Shown here: positions 52,646 through 61,012 of the stretch, one piece after another
Position numbering within the stretch: position 1 is the first letter of the stretch
Layout: the number at the start of each line of letters is the position of its first letter
Assembly (NCBI RefSeq): GCF_029892485.1
Contig: NZ_JARXVG010000001.1
Span: 744,001 to 808,000 of the forward strand
DNA length: 64,000 bases
Source of the DNA: Variovorax boronicumulans
Lineage (GTDB): Bacteria > Pseudomonadota > Gammaproteobacteria > Burkholderiales > Burkholderiaceae_C
Reading direction: 5' to 3'
Program-made: the position numbers and the translations under genes
The notes under the pieces: generated by a model
What the model saw: only the letters and a program-made list of their open reading frames with translations
Database searches by the model: none
Told to the model about the DNA's origin: nothing

Positions 52646-52700
52646 AGAAGAGCCCCTTTCGCGAACACCGCGGAACCGGCTTTGCCGGGCCGCAGGTGTT

Positions 52701-52757
52701 GCCCCCGGTGAGGGGGTTGGCGCAGCGACACGAAGTACGCGAAGCCTGGGGGAGAGC
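52701..52757. repeat. intergenic repeat, copy 2
   Basis: GCCCCCGGTGAGGGGG, a TTGGCGCAG bridge, CGACACGAAGTACGCGAAGC and CTGGGGG match copy 1 block for block. Upstream here are also AACCGGCTTTGCCGGGCC hairpin-like bases. The element sits between the convergent epimerase and efflux-pump genes, so a terminator role is possible. Confidence 0.75.
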
Positions 52758-54320
52758 CTAGTGTGCTCCGGCCGCGGCGTCGCCTCCGGCACCGCCCTTC
52801 TGCGGCTTGGCCAGCCACACCAGCGGAATCAGCAGCAGGAACAGGATCGCCGACGCATAGAAGATGTCGTTCGTCGCCAGCATGTAGGCCTGCTGGTCGA
52901 CGATGCGATTGATCTGCCCCATCACCTGGTCGGTGCTGAAGCCGCTGCTGGCGAGCCCGGACATTGCGCTTGCGGCGGTGTTGTTGCCCTGGTTGATGGA
53001 TTCCGCGAGCTGCGCATGGTGCAGCGTCGCGCGGTTGTCCCACAGAGTGGTGGTGAGCGAGGTGCCCATCGCGCCGGCCGTGATCCGCAGGAAATTCGAC
53101 AACCCCGAGGCAGCCGGAATGCGGTCGGGCGTGAGGCCCGACAACGTGATCGTGACCAGCGGGATGAAGAAGAACGCCATCGCGATGCCCTGGATCACCG
53201 TCGGGATGATGATGGTGACGAAGTCGGCCTGCGTGTTGAAGTTCGACCGCATCCACAGCACCAGCGCGAACACCAGGAACGAGAACGTTGCATAGCGGCG
53301 CGGATCGATCTTGGCCACGGTGAGCCCGACGATCGGCGAGAAGAAGATCGCCAGCAGCCCCACGGGCGCCATGATCATCCCCGCCTGCGTGGCGGTGTAG
53401 CCCATCCACTGCTGCAGCCACAGCGGCAGCAGCACCACGTTGCCGAAGAACAGGCCGTAGGCCACGGCGGTTGCCACGGCGCCCGACCAGAAGTTGCGGC
53501 GCTTGAAGAGCGACAGGTCGACCACCGGATGCTTGTCGGTCAGCTCCCAGATCAGGAAGAACGCGAAGCCCACCACGGCCACCACCGCCATCGTGACGAT
53601 CTGCGGCGAATGGAACCAGTCGAGCTCCTTGCCCTTGTCGAGCATCAGCTGCATCGAGCCCACCCACAGCACCAGCAGCGCCAGGCCGATGGCGTCGATC
53701 GGCACCTTGTGCGTGGTGCTCTCGCGCTTGCGATAGAGCGCCCAGGTGATGGAAGCCGCGACGATGCCCACGGGGATGTTGATGTAGAAGATCCACGGCC
53801 ACGAGATGTTGTCGGTGATCCAGCCACCGAGCAGCGGCCCCATCACCGGCGCGACCAGCGTGGTCATCGACCACATCGCCATCGCGAGGCCCGCCTTGGC
53901 CTTCGGATAGCTCGACAGCAGCAGCGTCTGCGACAGCGGAATCATCGGACCCGCGACGAAGCCCTGCAGCGCGCGGAACAGGATCAGCGTGGTCATGTTC
54001 GGCGCCAGGCCGCACAGCAGCGAAGCCACCATGAACAGGATCACGCTCGCCATGAACAGGCGCACCTGGCCGAAACGCTGGGTCATGAAACCCGTGAGCG
54101 GCACCGCGATGGCGTTGGCCACCGCGAAGCTGGTGATGACCCAGGTGCCCTGCGTGGTGCTCACGCCCAGGTCGCCCGAGATGGCCGGCAACGACACGTT
54201 CGCGATCGACGAGTCGAGCACGTTCATGAAGGTTGCCGCAGACAGCGCGATCGTGCCCCACACGCGGGCGGAGCCCTCGAGCGGTGCGTGCGCTATGTAA
54301 GCGGGAGCGGCGGTGGCCAT
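52758..54320 (-). CDS. DHA2-family (EmrB-like) MFS multidrug exporter
   Basis: 520 residues with 14 predicted helices. Starts in TIALSAATFMNVLDSSIANV; motif A-like LTGFMTQRFGQVRLF; motif C-like APVMGPLLGGWI. Works with the HlyD-type adaptor and TolC-like channel encoded upstream to expel drugs across both membranes. Last gene of the leftward MarR-led operon; copy 2 of the intergenic repeat follows its stop. Confidence 0.93.
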   Translation of the reverse strand: MATAAPAYIAHAPLEGSARVWGTIALSAATFMNVLDSSIANVSLPAISGDLGVSTTQGTWVITSFAVANAIAVPLTGFMTQRFGQVRLFMASVILFMVASLLCGLAPNMTTLILFRALQGFVAGPMIPLSQTLLLSSYPKAKAGLAMAMWSMTTLVAPVMGPLLGGWITDNISWPWIFYINIPVGIVAASITWALYRKRESTTHKVPIDAIGLALLVLWVGSMQLMLDKGKELDWFHSPQIVTMAVVAVVGFAFFLIWELTDKHPVVDLSLFKRRNFWSGAVATAVAYGLFFGNVVLLPLWLQQWMGYTATQAGMIMAPVGLLAIFFSPIVGLTVAKIDPRRYATFSFLVFALVLWMRSNFNTQADFVTIIIPTVIQGIAMAFFFIPLVTITLSGLTPDRIPAASGLSNFLRITAGAMGTSLTTTLWDNRATLHHAQLAESINQGNNTAASAMSGLASSGFSTDQVMGQINRIVDQQAYMLATNDIFYASAILFLLLIPLVWLAKPQKGGAGGDAAAGAH

Positions 54321-54358
54321 TGCGCTAGCTTTTTTGTGTCAAGCGGAGCGGACAGCGA

Positions 54359-55699
54359 TCAACCGGGCTGGCCTTGCGTTGCCACCTGCGCACCGGCGGC
54401 CGGTGTCGCAGCCGGATGCTTTGCGGGCGCGCTCGTGGCGCTCGCGGCATTGGCCGAAGCGCTACGGCCGAGGTTGGCCGCGACGATGCGGTCCACTTCA
54501 GCGTCGGCGCCGCGGTCCAGTTGGCTGTAGACCTGCGTCTGCGTGAGCGCGCTGCCGCGCGGCGCATCGGCGAGCATCTTGCCGCTCTTGGAGGAGATGT
54601 CGATCTCGGCGTCCATCGAGAGACCGATGCGCAGCGGGTTGGCCTTGAGCTGCTCGGGATCGAGCGCAATGCGCACGGGCACGCGCTGCACCACCTTGAT
54701 CCAGTTGCCGGTGGCGTTCTGCGCAGGCAGCAGTGCGAACGCGCTGCCGGTGCCCACGCCCAGGCCCGCGACCTTGCCGGTGTATTCGACCTTCTTGCCG
54801 TAGACGTCGGCCGTGAGCTTCACGGGCTGGTCGATGCGGATGTTGCGCAGCTGCACTTCCTTGAAGTTGGCATCGACCCACAGCTGGTTGAGCGGCACGA
54901 TCGACATCATCGGCGTGCCGGCCGAGACGCGCTGGCCGAGCTGCACGGTGCGCTTGGCCACGTAGCCATCGACCGGCGCGGGCATCGCGACGCGCTGCGT
55001 GGCGAGGTAGGCCTCGCGCACCTTGGCGGCAGCGGCCAGCACGCTCGGGTGCTGCGCCACGCTGGTGCCGTCGGTCAGCGACTGGTTGCTCACCAGCGCT
55101 TCCTTGGCGGCGACCACGCCGGCCTGCGCGGCGGCGAGCTGGCTCTTGGCGGCGTCGAGTTGCGTCTCGGCGTGGTTGAGTTCTTCCTTCGACACCGCGC
55201 CGTTGCCCGAGAGCGCGCGGCGGCGCTGCAGGTCGTCCTGTGCCTTGGCGATGTCGCTCTGTGCCTTGACGATGTCCGACTGGCGCAGCGTGACCTGCGC
55301 GGCCAGCGAGCCGTTGTTGGCGTAGAGCGTGCGCACCTGGCGCACGGCCTGCGCGAGCGCGGCCTCGGCCTGCTCGAGCGAGACTTTCGCATCGGCCGGG
55401 TCGAGCTGCACCAGCGGCTGGCCGGCCTTCACGAAGTCGGTGTCGTCGGCGTTGATGGCCATGACGGTGCCGCCAATCTGCGGCGTGATCTGGATGACGT
55501 TGCCCTGCACGTAGGCGTTGTCGGTGTCCTCGTAGTGGCTGGCGACCAGCCATTCGTAGAGGCCCCAGCCGCCGCCGGCGACGATGACCACGGCGGCCAA
55601 TGCGGTCAGCGCGCGGCGGCGCTTGCCGTTGCCGGCGGGCGCCTCAGGTGCAACAGGGGCTGCGGAAGCAGCGGGCGTCGGAGTGTTGTTGTCGCTCAT
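54359..55699 (-). CDS. EmrA-like membrane fusion protein (HlyD family)
   Basis: 446 residues. One N-terminal membrane anchor (ALTALAAVVIVAGGGWGLYE). The lipoyl halves are in NAYVQGNVIQITPQIGGTV and MPAPVDGYVAKRTVQLGQRV. Between them is a coiled-coil hairpin of Gln/Ala/Lys-rich heptads (about 110-220). Bridges the MFS pump to the outer membrane channel. The C-terminus is Ala/Pro/Thr-rich. Lies 38 bases from the emrB-like gene. Confidence 0.92.
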   Translation of the reverse strand: MSDNNTPTPAASAAPVAPEAPAGNGKRRRALTALAAVVIVAGGGWGLYEWLVASHYEDTDNAYVQGNVIQITPQIGGTVMAINADDTDFVKAGQPLVQLDPADAKVSLEQAEAALAQAVRQVRTLYANNGSLAAQVTLRQSDIVKAQSDIAKAQDDLQRRRALSGNGAVSKEELNHAETQLDAAKSQLAAAQAGVVAAKEALVSNQSLTDGTSVAQHPSVLAAAAKVREAYLATQRVAMPAPVDGYVAKRTVQLGQRVSAGTPMMSIVPLNQLWVDANFKEVQLRNIRIDQPVKLTADVYGKKVEYTGKVAGLGVGTGSAFALLPAQNATGNWIKVVQRVPVRIALDPEQLKANPLRIGLSMDAEIDISSKSGKMLADAPRGSALTQTQVYSQLDRGADAEVDRIVAANLGRSASANAASATSAPAKHPAATPAAGAQVATQGQPG

Positions 55700-55744
55700 G
55701 ATGAATTTCTTTCCGAAGACGAGGGAGTCGGGAGTCGAGTCAGT

Positions 55745-57220
55745 TCAATTCAATGCGGCCGTCGGGGCCGAAGCCGTGTCGGTGGTCGGAGGCTGCCAGC
55801 CGCCGCCGAGGGCCCGCGCCAGGCCCACCTGGGTGTCGAGCGCGCGCGCGGCGAGATCGACCGCCAGCCGGCGTTGCGCCAGCACGGCGGTTTCCGCCGT
55901 CAGCACGTTGAGGTAGTTGCCAAGGCCGGCGCGGTAGCGCTGCACGGCGATGTCGTAGGCGCCTTCGGCCGCCGTCTGCGCGGCGCGCTGCTCGGCCTGC
56001 TGGCGAGTGATCGACTGGGCGCTGGAGACCTGGTCAGCCGCATCGCGCACCGCGTCGAGCACGGTGCCGTTGTAGCTCTCGATGGCCACGTCCAGGTCGG
56101 CCGACTTGCCGCGCAGGTTGGCGCGCAGCTTGCCGCCTTCGAAGATCGGCAGGCTGATGGCCGGACCCACGCCCCACTGCTCGCTGCCCGACTTGAGCAG
56201 CTTGCCGAAGCCCAGGCTCTGAAAGCCGACGAAGGCCGTGAGGTTGACGTTGGGATAGAACTGGGTCTTGGCGTTGGCCACGTCGCTGGTGGCCGCCTCG
56301 ACGCGCCAGCGGGCGGCGGCGATGTCAGCGCGGCGGCCCAGCAGGTCGGCCGGGATGTTGGCCTGCAGCGCCATCGGCTTGACGGCAGCGAGCACCGGCG
56401 GCTTGAGCGAGGCCGACACGTTGGGCTGGCCCACGAGCGCGTCGAGCGCGTGCTGCTGCAGTGCGATCTGCTCGTTGAGCGCTTCGATCTGCTGGCGCGC
56501 TTCGGGCAGGCCGCCTTCGCTCTGGCGCAGTTCGAGGCGGGTGTCGAGGCCGGCCGAAACGCGGTCGCGCACGAGCTTCAGGGTTTCGTCGCGCTGGGCG
56601 AGCGTGCGTTGCGCCACGGTGAGCTGGTCGTTCAGGCGCGCCCACTGGAAGTAGCTGCGCGCCACGTTGCTGGCGAGCAGCACGCGGGCGGCATCGGCAT
56701 CAGCCGCGGCGGCGTTGGCGGCGCCGATGGCGGTGTCCAGCGCGCTGCGGTTCTTGCCGAAGAAGTCGAGCTCCCAGCTCGCGCCCAGCTGCAGCAGGCC
56801 GATGTTCTGCGTGGAGCCGCCCAGCGGCGCCGGGTAGATGTAGTTGCTGTTGAACTTCTGGCGGTTCAGGTCGAGATCGCCCTTCACTTGCGGCTTGAGC
56901 GCCGCACCGGCGATGTCCGCCGAGGCCTGAGCGCGCGCGAGGCGGGCCTGCGCGACCTGCAGGTTCGGATTGCCGGCCACGGCCTGGTCGATCAGCGTGT
57001 TGAGCTGCGTGTCGCCGAAGGCGAGCCACCATTGGCGGTCCAGCCTGGAGACGGGCGCTGCGGCGGTGTCGGGTGCGATGCCCAGCGACGACGCATCGCG
57101 CAACCTGGCGTGCGAGCCGATGCCGGCCATGTCGGCACAACCGGCCAGCGCGACCAGCAGCAACGCGGCTGCCACCACGGGAGTGCGACGCACAGCGCGC
57201 ACGGCGAGGGAATCATTCAT
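55745..57220 (-). CDS. NodT-type outer membrane efflux lipoprotein (TolC-like)
   Basis: 491 residues. A lipobox VALAGC-ADM (Cys28) follows the signal. Two OEP repeats with coiled-coil segments: VAQARLARAQASADIAGAAL, SWELDFFGKNRSALDTAIGA and TLKLVRDRVSAGLDTRLELR in the first, and ARWRVEAATSDVANAKTQF and YRAGLGNYLNVLTAETAVL in the second. Outer membrane channel of the pump. Its ATG overlaps the marR stop region by 8 bases. Confidence 0.93.
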   Translation of the reverse strand: MNDSLAVRAVRRTPVVAAALLLVALAGCADMAGIGSHARLRDASSLGIAPDTAAAPVSRLDRQWWLAFGDTQLNTLIDQAVAGNPNLQVAQARLARAQASADIAGAALKPQVKGDLDLNRQKFNSNYIYPAPLGGSTQNIGLLQLGASWELDFFGKNRSALDTAIGAANAAAADADAARVLLASNVARSYFQWARLNDQLTVAQRTLAQRDETLKLVRDRVSAGLDTRLELRQSEGGLPEARQQIEALNEQIALQQHALDALVGQPNVSASLKPPVLAAVKPMALQANIPADLLGRRADIAAARWRVEAATSDVANAKTQFYPNVNLTAFVGFQSLGFGKLLKSGSEQWGVGPAISLPIFEGGKLRANLRGKSADLDVAIESYNGTVLDAVRDAADQVSSAQSITRQQAEQRAAQTAAEGAYDIAVQRYRAGLGNYLNVLTAETAVLAQRRLAVDLAARALDTQVGLARALGGGWQPPTTDTASAPTAALN

Positions 57221-57749
57221 TTTTATCTCCACGGGCCGCGAGGGCCTGCGCGTTGTCGAGGATGCGGCGCAAGTAACCCTTGAGCTGCTCCCATTCCTCG
57301 GTGGTGAAACCTGCCAAGTGCTCGTTCTGCACGCGGCTGAGCACGTAAGGCACTTCCTTGGCGGCGGCACGGCCTTCGTCGGTGAGTTCGATGTTGACCA
57401 CGCGGCGGTCTTCGAGCGAACGCACGCGACGGCACAGGCCCTTGGCTTCGAGGCGGTCGAGCAGCCGCGTCATGGCGCCGGTATCGAGTTCGCAGGCCCG
57501 GGCCAGTTCGGCCACCGTGGTGGCCGCGCCGGTGTGCAGCTTGTACAGCGGCACCCATTGCGGGAAGGTCGGGCCGCCCGGCTCGCACATGCGGGTTTCC
57601 ACCGACTGGGCCACTGCCGAGACGATGCGGCGCATGAGGTAGCCGATGCTTTCCTCGGCGCGATAGTCCTCTGCCCGATAGAAGACAGGGGGCCGACGCA
57701 CAGCGTCATCGGGTACCGACGAGGCCTTCGGAATCTTTGCATCGCTCAT
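57213..57749 (-). CDS. MarR-family transcriptional regulator of the efflux operon
   Basis: 178 residues. Winged helix-turn-helix with TTVAELARACELDTGAMTRL, LDRLEAKGLCRRVRSLEDRR and VVNIELTDEGRA. The N-terminal helix region carries FYRAEDYRAEESIGYLMRRI. As in emrR/mprA systems it heads the pump operon and probably represses it until a drug or phenolic ligand binds. An inverted repeat lies 18 bases upstream of its ATG and is shared with the divergent exporter. Confidence 0.93.
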   Translation of the reverse strand: MSDAKIPKASSVPDDAVRRPPVFYRAEDYRAEESIGYLMRRIVSAVAQSVETRMCEPGGPTFPQWVPLYKLHTGAATTVAELARACELDTGAMTRLLDRLEAKGLCRRVRSLEDRRVVNIELTDEGRAAAKEVPYVLSRVQNEHLAGFTTEEWEQLKGYLRRILDNAQALAARGDKNE

Positions 57750-57766
57750 GGGTCGAAATATTAGCT

Positions 57767-57789
57767 GCCATGACAGTTATTGTCAAGGC
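57767..57789. promoter_or_regulatory. inverted repeat, candidate MarR operator
   Basis: GCCATGACA and TGTCAAGGC are inverted arms (8 of 9 bases match) around GTTAT, between the divergent marR and ABC exporter genes. The location upstream of its own gene is typical of MarR-type autoregulation. One regulator could control both pumps. Confidence 0.65.
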
Positions 57790-57827
57790 TGCCTTTGTAG
57801 GGGCAAGGGTTCGGTAGAATCCGCCCC

Positions 57828-59612
57828 ATGGCTTCCTCCCCACCGTCTTCCATGGCCAAGGGCTCGCCCCGGTCGCTGTCGGGGCTGAGCCCCTTCCTAC
57901 GTCCCTATCGCGTGCAGATCGTGCTGGCGGCCGTTTTCCTGGTGATGGCGGCCATCACGACGCTGGCCTTCCCGCTTGCGCTGCGCAGCCTGATCGACGG
58001 TGGGCTGATCAACCCCGACAAGGGCGCCCAGACCATGGCGCTGCGCGAGCACTTCGGCGCCCTCTTCGCGGTGGCCGTGGCGCTGGGGCTTTTCTCGGCC
58101 GCGCGCTTCTATACGGTGAGCTGGCTGGGCGAACGGGTCACGGCAGACCTGCGCAACGCGGTCTACGGCCATGTGCTGCACCAGAGCCCGGCCTTCTTCG
58201 AAACCACGCAGACCGGCGAAGTGCTTTCGCGCCTGACCGCCGACACGACGCTGGTGCAGACGGTCGTCGGCTCGTCCCTCAGCATGGGCCTGCGCAATGC
58301 GGTGATGGGCGTGGGCGCGCTGGCGGTGCTGGTCTGGACCAATCCTTACGTGATGGTGCAGGTGCTCGGCATCCTCGTGCTGGTGGTGCTGCCGAGCATG
58401 TGGTTCGGCCGCCGCGTGCGCAAGCTCTCGCGCGCCAGCCAGGACCGCGTGGCCGATTCGAGCGCCATTGCCGCCGAAGTGCTGAATGCGATTCCTGTCG
58501 TGCAGAGCTACACGGCCGAGTCGCGCGAGGCCGCCCGCTTCGACGCCTCGACCGAGAACGCCTTCCGCACCGCCGTGCGTCGCACCAAGGCACGCTCGGT
58601 GCTGGTGGCTTTCATCATCATCGCGACCTCGGCGGCGCTGCTCTGGGGCCTGTACCAGGGCACGCAAGCGGTGCTGCGCGGCGACATCACGGCCGGCCAC
58701 CTGGGCCAGACCGTGGTCTATGTGGCCATCCTCGCGAGCGCAACCGCCGTGCTAGGCGAGGTGTACGGCGACTTGCTGCGCGCGGCCGGGGCCACCGAGC
58801 GACTGATGGAGCTGCTGCATGCGCCGGCCGTCATCACTTCGCCGCCGAATCCGACCGTCACGCCGATTCCGGCTGCGGGCAGCACGATCAAGCTCGACGC
58901 AGTGACCTTCCACTACCCATCGCGGCCCGGCACGCCGGCACTGCGCGACTTCAGCCTCGACATCGCTCCGGGCGAGACGGTCGCGCTGGTCGGCTCCAGC
59001 GGTGCCGGCAAGAGCACGGTGTTCCAACTGCTGCTGCGCTACTACGACCCGCAATCGGGCCAGCTGCTGCTGGACGGCGCGCCGCTGGCGTCGCTCGCCC
59101 TGCCAGACCTGCGCACCCGCATCGGCCTCGTGCCGCAGGACGCGGTGATCTTTTCGGCCAGCGCGTTCGAGAACATTCGCTACGGCCGGCCCGAAGCCAC
59201 GGCTGACGAGGTGCATGCGGCGGCCCGCGCGGCCTTCGCGCACGATTTCCTGACGGCTCTGCCCGAGGGCTACGACACCTTCCTTGGTGAACGGGGCGTG
59301 CGCCTTTCCGGTGGCCAACGCCAGCGCATCGCGATCTCTCGCGCGATCCTCAAGAATCCGCCGTTGCTGCTGCTGGACGAAGCCACCAGCGCGCTGGATG
59401 CGGAAAGCGAACGCATGGTGCAGGCCGCGCTCGAATCGGCGATGGAAGGCCGCACGACGCTGGTGATTGCGCACCGCCTGGCGACTGTGCAGAAGGCCGA
59501 CCGCATCATCGTGCTGGACCACGGCGGCATCGTCGAACAGGGAACGCACGCGGCGTTGGTGGCGCAAGGCGGGGTCTACGCCCGCCTGGCCGCACTTCAG
59601 TTCACGGCCTGA
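57828..59612 (+). CDS. ABC exporter, fused membrane and ATPase domains (MsbA/LmrA type)
   Basis: 594 residues. Six helices in the first 320 residues with the coupling region VADSSAIAAEVLNAIPVVQS. Then an ATPase domain: Walker A GSSGAGKST near residue 390, signature RLSGGQRQRIAISRAIL, Walker B LLLLDEATSALD and His-loop IAHRLATV. Works as a homodimer to flip lipids or expel drugs. Divergent from marR with the inverted repeat between. Confidence 0.93.
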   Translation: MASSPPSSMAKGSPRSLSGLSPFLRPYRVQIVLAAVFLVMAAITTLAFPLALRSLIDGGLINPDKGAQTMALREHFGALFAVAVALGLFSAARFYTVSWLGERVTADLRNAVYGHVLHQSPAFFETTQTGEVLSRLTADTTLVQTVVGSSLSMGLRNAVMGVGALAVLVWTNPYVMVQVLGILVLVVLPSMWFGRRVRKLSRASQDRVADSSAIAAEVLNAIPVVQSYTAESREAARFDASTENAFRTAVRRTKARSVLVAFIIIATSAALLWGLYQGTQAVLRGDITAGHLGQTVVYVAILASATAVLGEVYGDLLRAAGATERLMELLHAPAVITSPPNPTVTPIPAAGSTIKLDAVTFHYPSRPGTPALRDFSLDIAPGETVALVGSSGAGKSTVFQLLLRYYDPQSGQLLLDGAPLASLALPDLRTRIGLVPQDAVIFSASAFENIRYGRPEATADEVHAAARAAFAHDFLTALPEGYDTFLGERGVRLSGGQRQRIAISRAILKNPPLLLLDEATSALDAESERMVQAALESAMEGRTTLVIAHRLATVQKADRIIVLDHGGIVEQGTHAALVAQGGVYARLAALQFTA

Positions 59613-59624
59613 GCCGTGGGCCGA

Positions 59625-60074
59625 CTACTGCAGCGTCTCTTTGAGCGCTGCGGGAATCGGCAGCGGCATCACCGCAATGCCTTCGTCGAGCAGCGCCTCG
59701 GTCTGCTCGGGTGTTGCCTGTCCACGAATGCCGCGCTCTTCGGCTTCGCCGTAGTGCATCTTGCGGGCTTCCTCTGCAAAGCGTTCGCCGACGTCTTCGG
59801 TCTTGGCGATGACCTCGCGCACGGCGCGCATCCATCGGGCTTCGGGGGAAAGTCGAGCTGGCACCTGAGCCGGTGCGGTTGAGGCGGTTTCTGCAGGCGC
59901 CTTGGCATTGCCAAGATTGAGGCGCGGCGCGCTCAGCAGCTTGACGATCGCGGTATCGCCGCAGACCGGGCATTCGACCAGCCCGCCGGCCAATTGCGTC
60001 TCGAAGGCCTCGTTGGACGCGAACCAGCCCTCGAAGCCATGGCCATGCGTGCAGCGGAGATCGAGGACCTTCAT
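59625..60074 (-). CDS. DUF1178 family protein
   Basis: 149 residues recognised as DUF1178. Cys8 in LRCTHGHGFEGWF and Cys35/Cys38 in VECPVCGDTAIVKLLSAP look like a zinc ribbon. The rest is helical (RAVREVIAKTEDVGERFAEE). Function unknown. It is the last of a leftward run behind nuoN together with the Nudix and DUF2818 genes. Confidence 0.9.
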   Translation of the reverse strand: MKVLDLRCTHGHGFEGWFASNEAFETQLAGGLVECPVCGDTAIVKLLSAPRLNLGNAKAPAETASTAPAQVPARLSPEARWMRAVREVIAKTEDVGERFAEEARKMHYGEAEERGIRGQATPEQTEALLDEGIAVMPLPIPAALKETLQ

Positions 60075-60081
60075 GCGCGGA

Positions 60082-60687
60082 TTATCCCGCGCCGCCTTGC
60101 GACGCCGCCGCTTTCCAGTCGAGTGCCCATGCGCCGGAGAGGACGTTCTGCATCCACAGCGTGCAGGTCAATGACTTGGCGTCGGTCACCGTACCGTCGC
60201 GGCACCAGCCGATCATTTCCTCGGGCGTGGCGGTGAACACGTCGAGGAATTCGCCGTGGTCGAGATGCCGTTCGCCGAGCGAGAGGCCCCGCGCAAAGTA
60301 GATGTGGATGATTTCGGTCGAATACGCCACCGCCAGATGCATGGCACCGGCATGCGCCCATTCTCGTGCGGTGTAGCCGGTTTCCTCGAGCAGCTCGCGC
60401 TGGCCGCAGACCAGCGGGTCTTCGCCCGGATCGAGCTTGCCGGCCGGAAACTCGACCATCACATGGCCCACCGGGTAGCGGAACTGGCGCTCCAGAACCA
60501 CGCGGCCGTCGTCGAGCAGCGGAATCACCACCACCGCGCCGGGATGCACCACGTACTCGCGCGTGGCGCTGTGGCCGTCCGGCAGGCGGATGGTGTCGCG
60601 CTTGGCATGCAGGAACCTGCCCTTGAAGAGCTCTTCGCTGCTGACCAGTTCTTCCTTCAGGTGCGAATCGGCGATGGGTGATGTCAT
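60082..60687 (-). CDS. Nudix hydrolase, ADP-ribose pyrophosphatase-like
   Basis: 201 residues. The Nudix box runs from Gly83 to Gly104 (GKLDPGED, then PLVCGQRELLEETGY), matching Gx5Ex7REUxEExGU. Preceding VVVIPLLDDGRVVLERQFRY and EFPAG are typical of NudF/ADPR hydrolases. Probably cleaves ADP-ribose or similar dinucleotides. Eight bases from the DUF1178 gene and five from DUF2818, so co-transcribed. Confidence 0.92.
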   Translation of the reverse strand: MTSPIADSHLKEELVSSEELFKGRFLHAKRDTIRLPDGHSATREYVVHPGAVVVIPLLDDGRVVLERQFRYPVGHVMVEFPAGKLDPGEDPLVCGQRELLEETGYTAREWAHAGAMHLAVAYSTEIIHIYFARGLSLGERHLDHGEFLDVFTATPEEMIGWCRDGTVTDAKSLTCTLWMQNVLSGAWALDWKAAASQGGAG

Positions 60688-60691
60688 GTCG

Positions 60692-60997
60692 TCAGTGCCT
60701 GTGCTTCATCAGGTAGCGCCAGGTGAACCCTGGAAAGGCCAGCACGATGAAGAGCGCGCCGGTCACCGCGTAGAACTCCCAGCCCTGCGGCGAGATCTGC
60801 CCTGCCCTGCGTTCGAACAGCAGCCCGATGCCGCCGGCAATGAAATACAGCACCACCAGCTCGGCAAAGCGGATCGCCAGCGACTTGCGCTTGGCCGGCA
60901 GCGGCACGGCGCCGAACAGGCGTTCATTGAAGAACGGCAGGTTGGCGGCCAGGAGCGCCAGCAGCAGGACGACCCAGACCGACGCGGTTTGCGACAC
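60692..60997 (-). CDS. DUF2818 family small membrane protein
   Basis: 101 residues with three membrane segments (VVLLLALLAANLPFF, FAELVVLYFIAGGIGLLFE, GALFIVLAFPGFTW). DUF2818 regularly follows nuoN in betaproteobacteria, and may be a small accessory of complex I, although that is not shown. Lies 15 bases after nuoN. Confidence 0.9.
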   Translation of the reverse strand: MSQTASVWVVLLLALLAANLPFFNERLFGAVPLPAKRKSLAIRFAELVVLYFIAGGIGLLFERRAGQISPQGWEFYAVTGALFIVLAFPGFTWRYLMKHRH

Positions 60998-61012
60998 CGT
61001 GAGCCGGCCGCG

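Noticed and set aside
54374..57283. Very long open frame on the + strand opposite the efflux genes
   Set aside because: It lies fully opposite three well-supported genes, its translation is rich in His, Arg, Gly and Leu without a fold or motif, and such frames are expected at this GC content.
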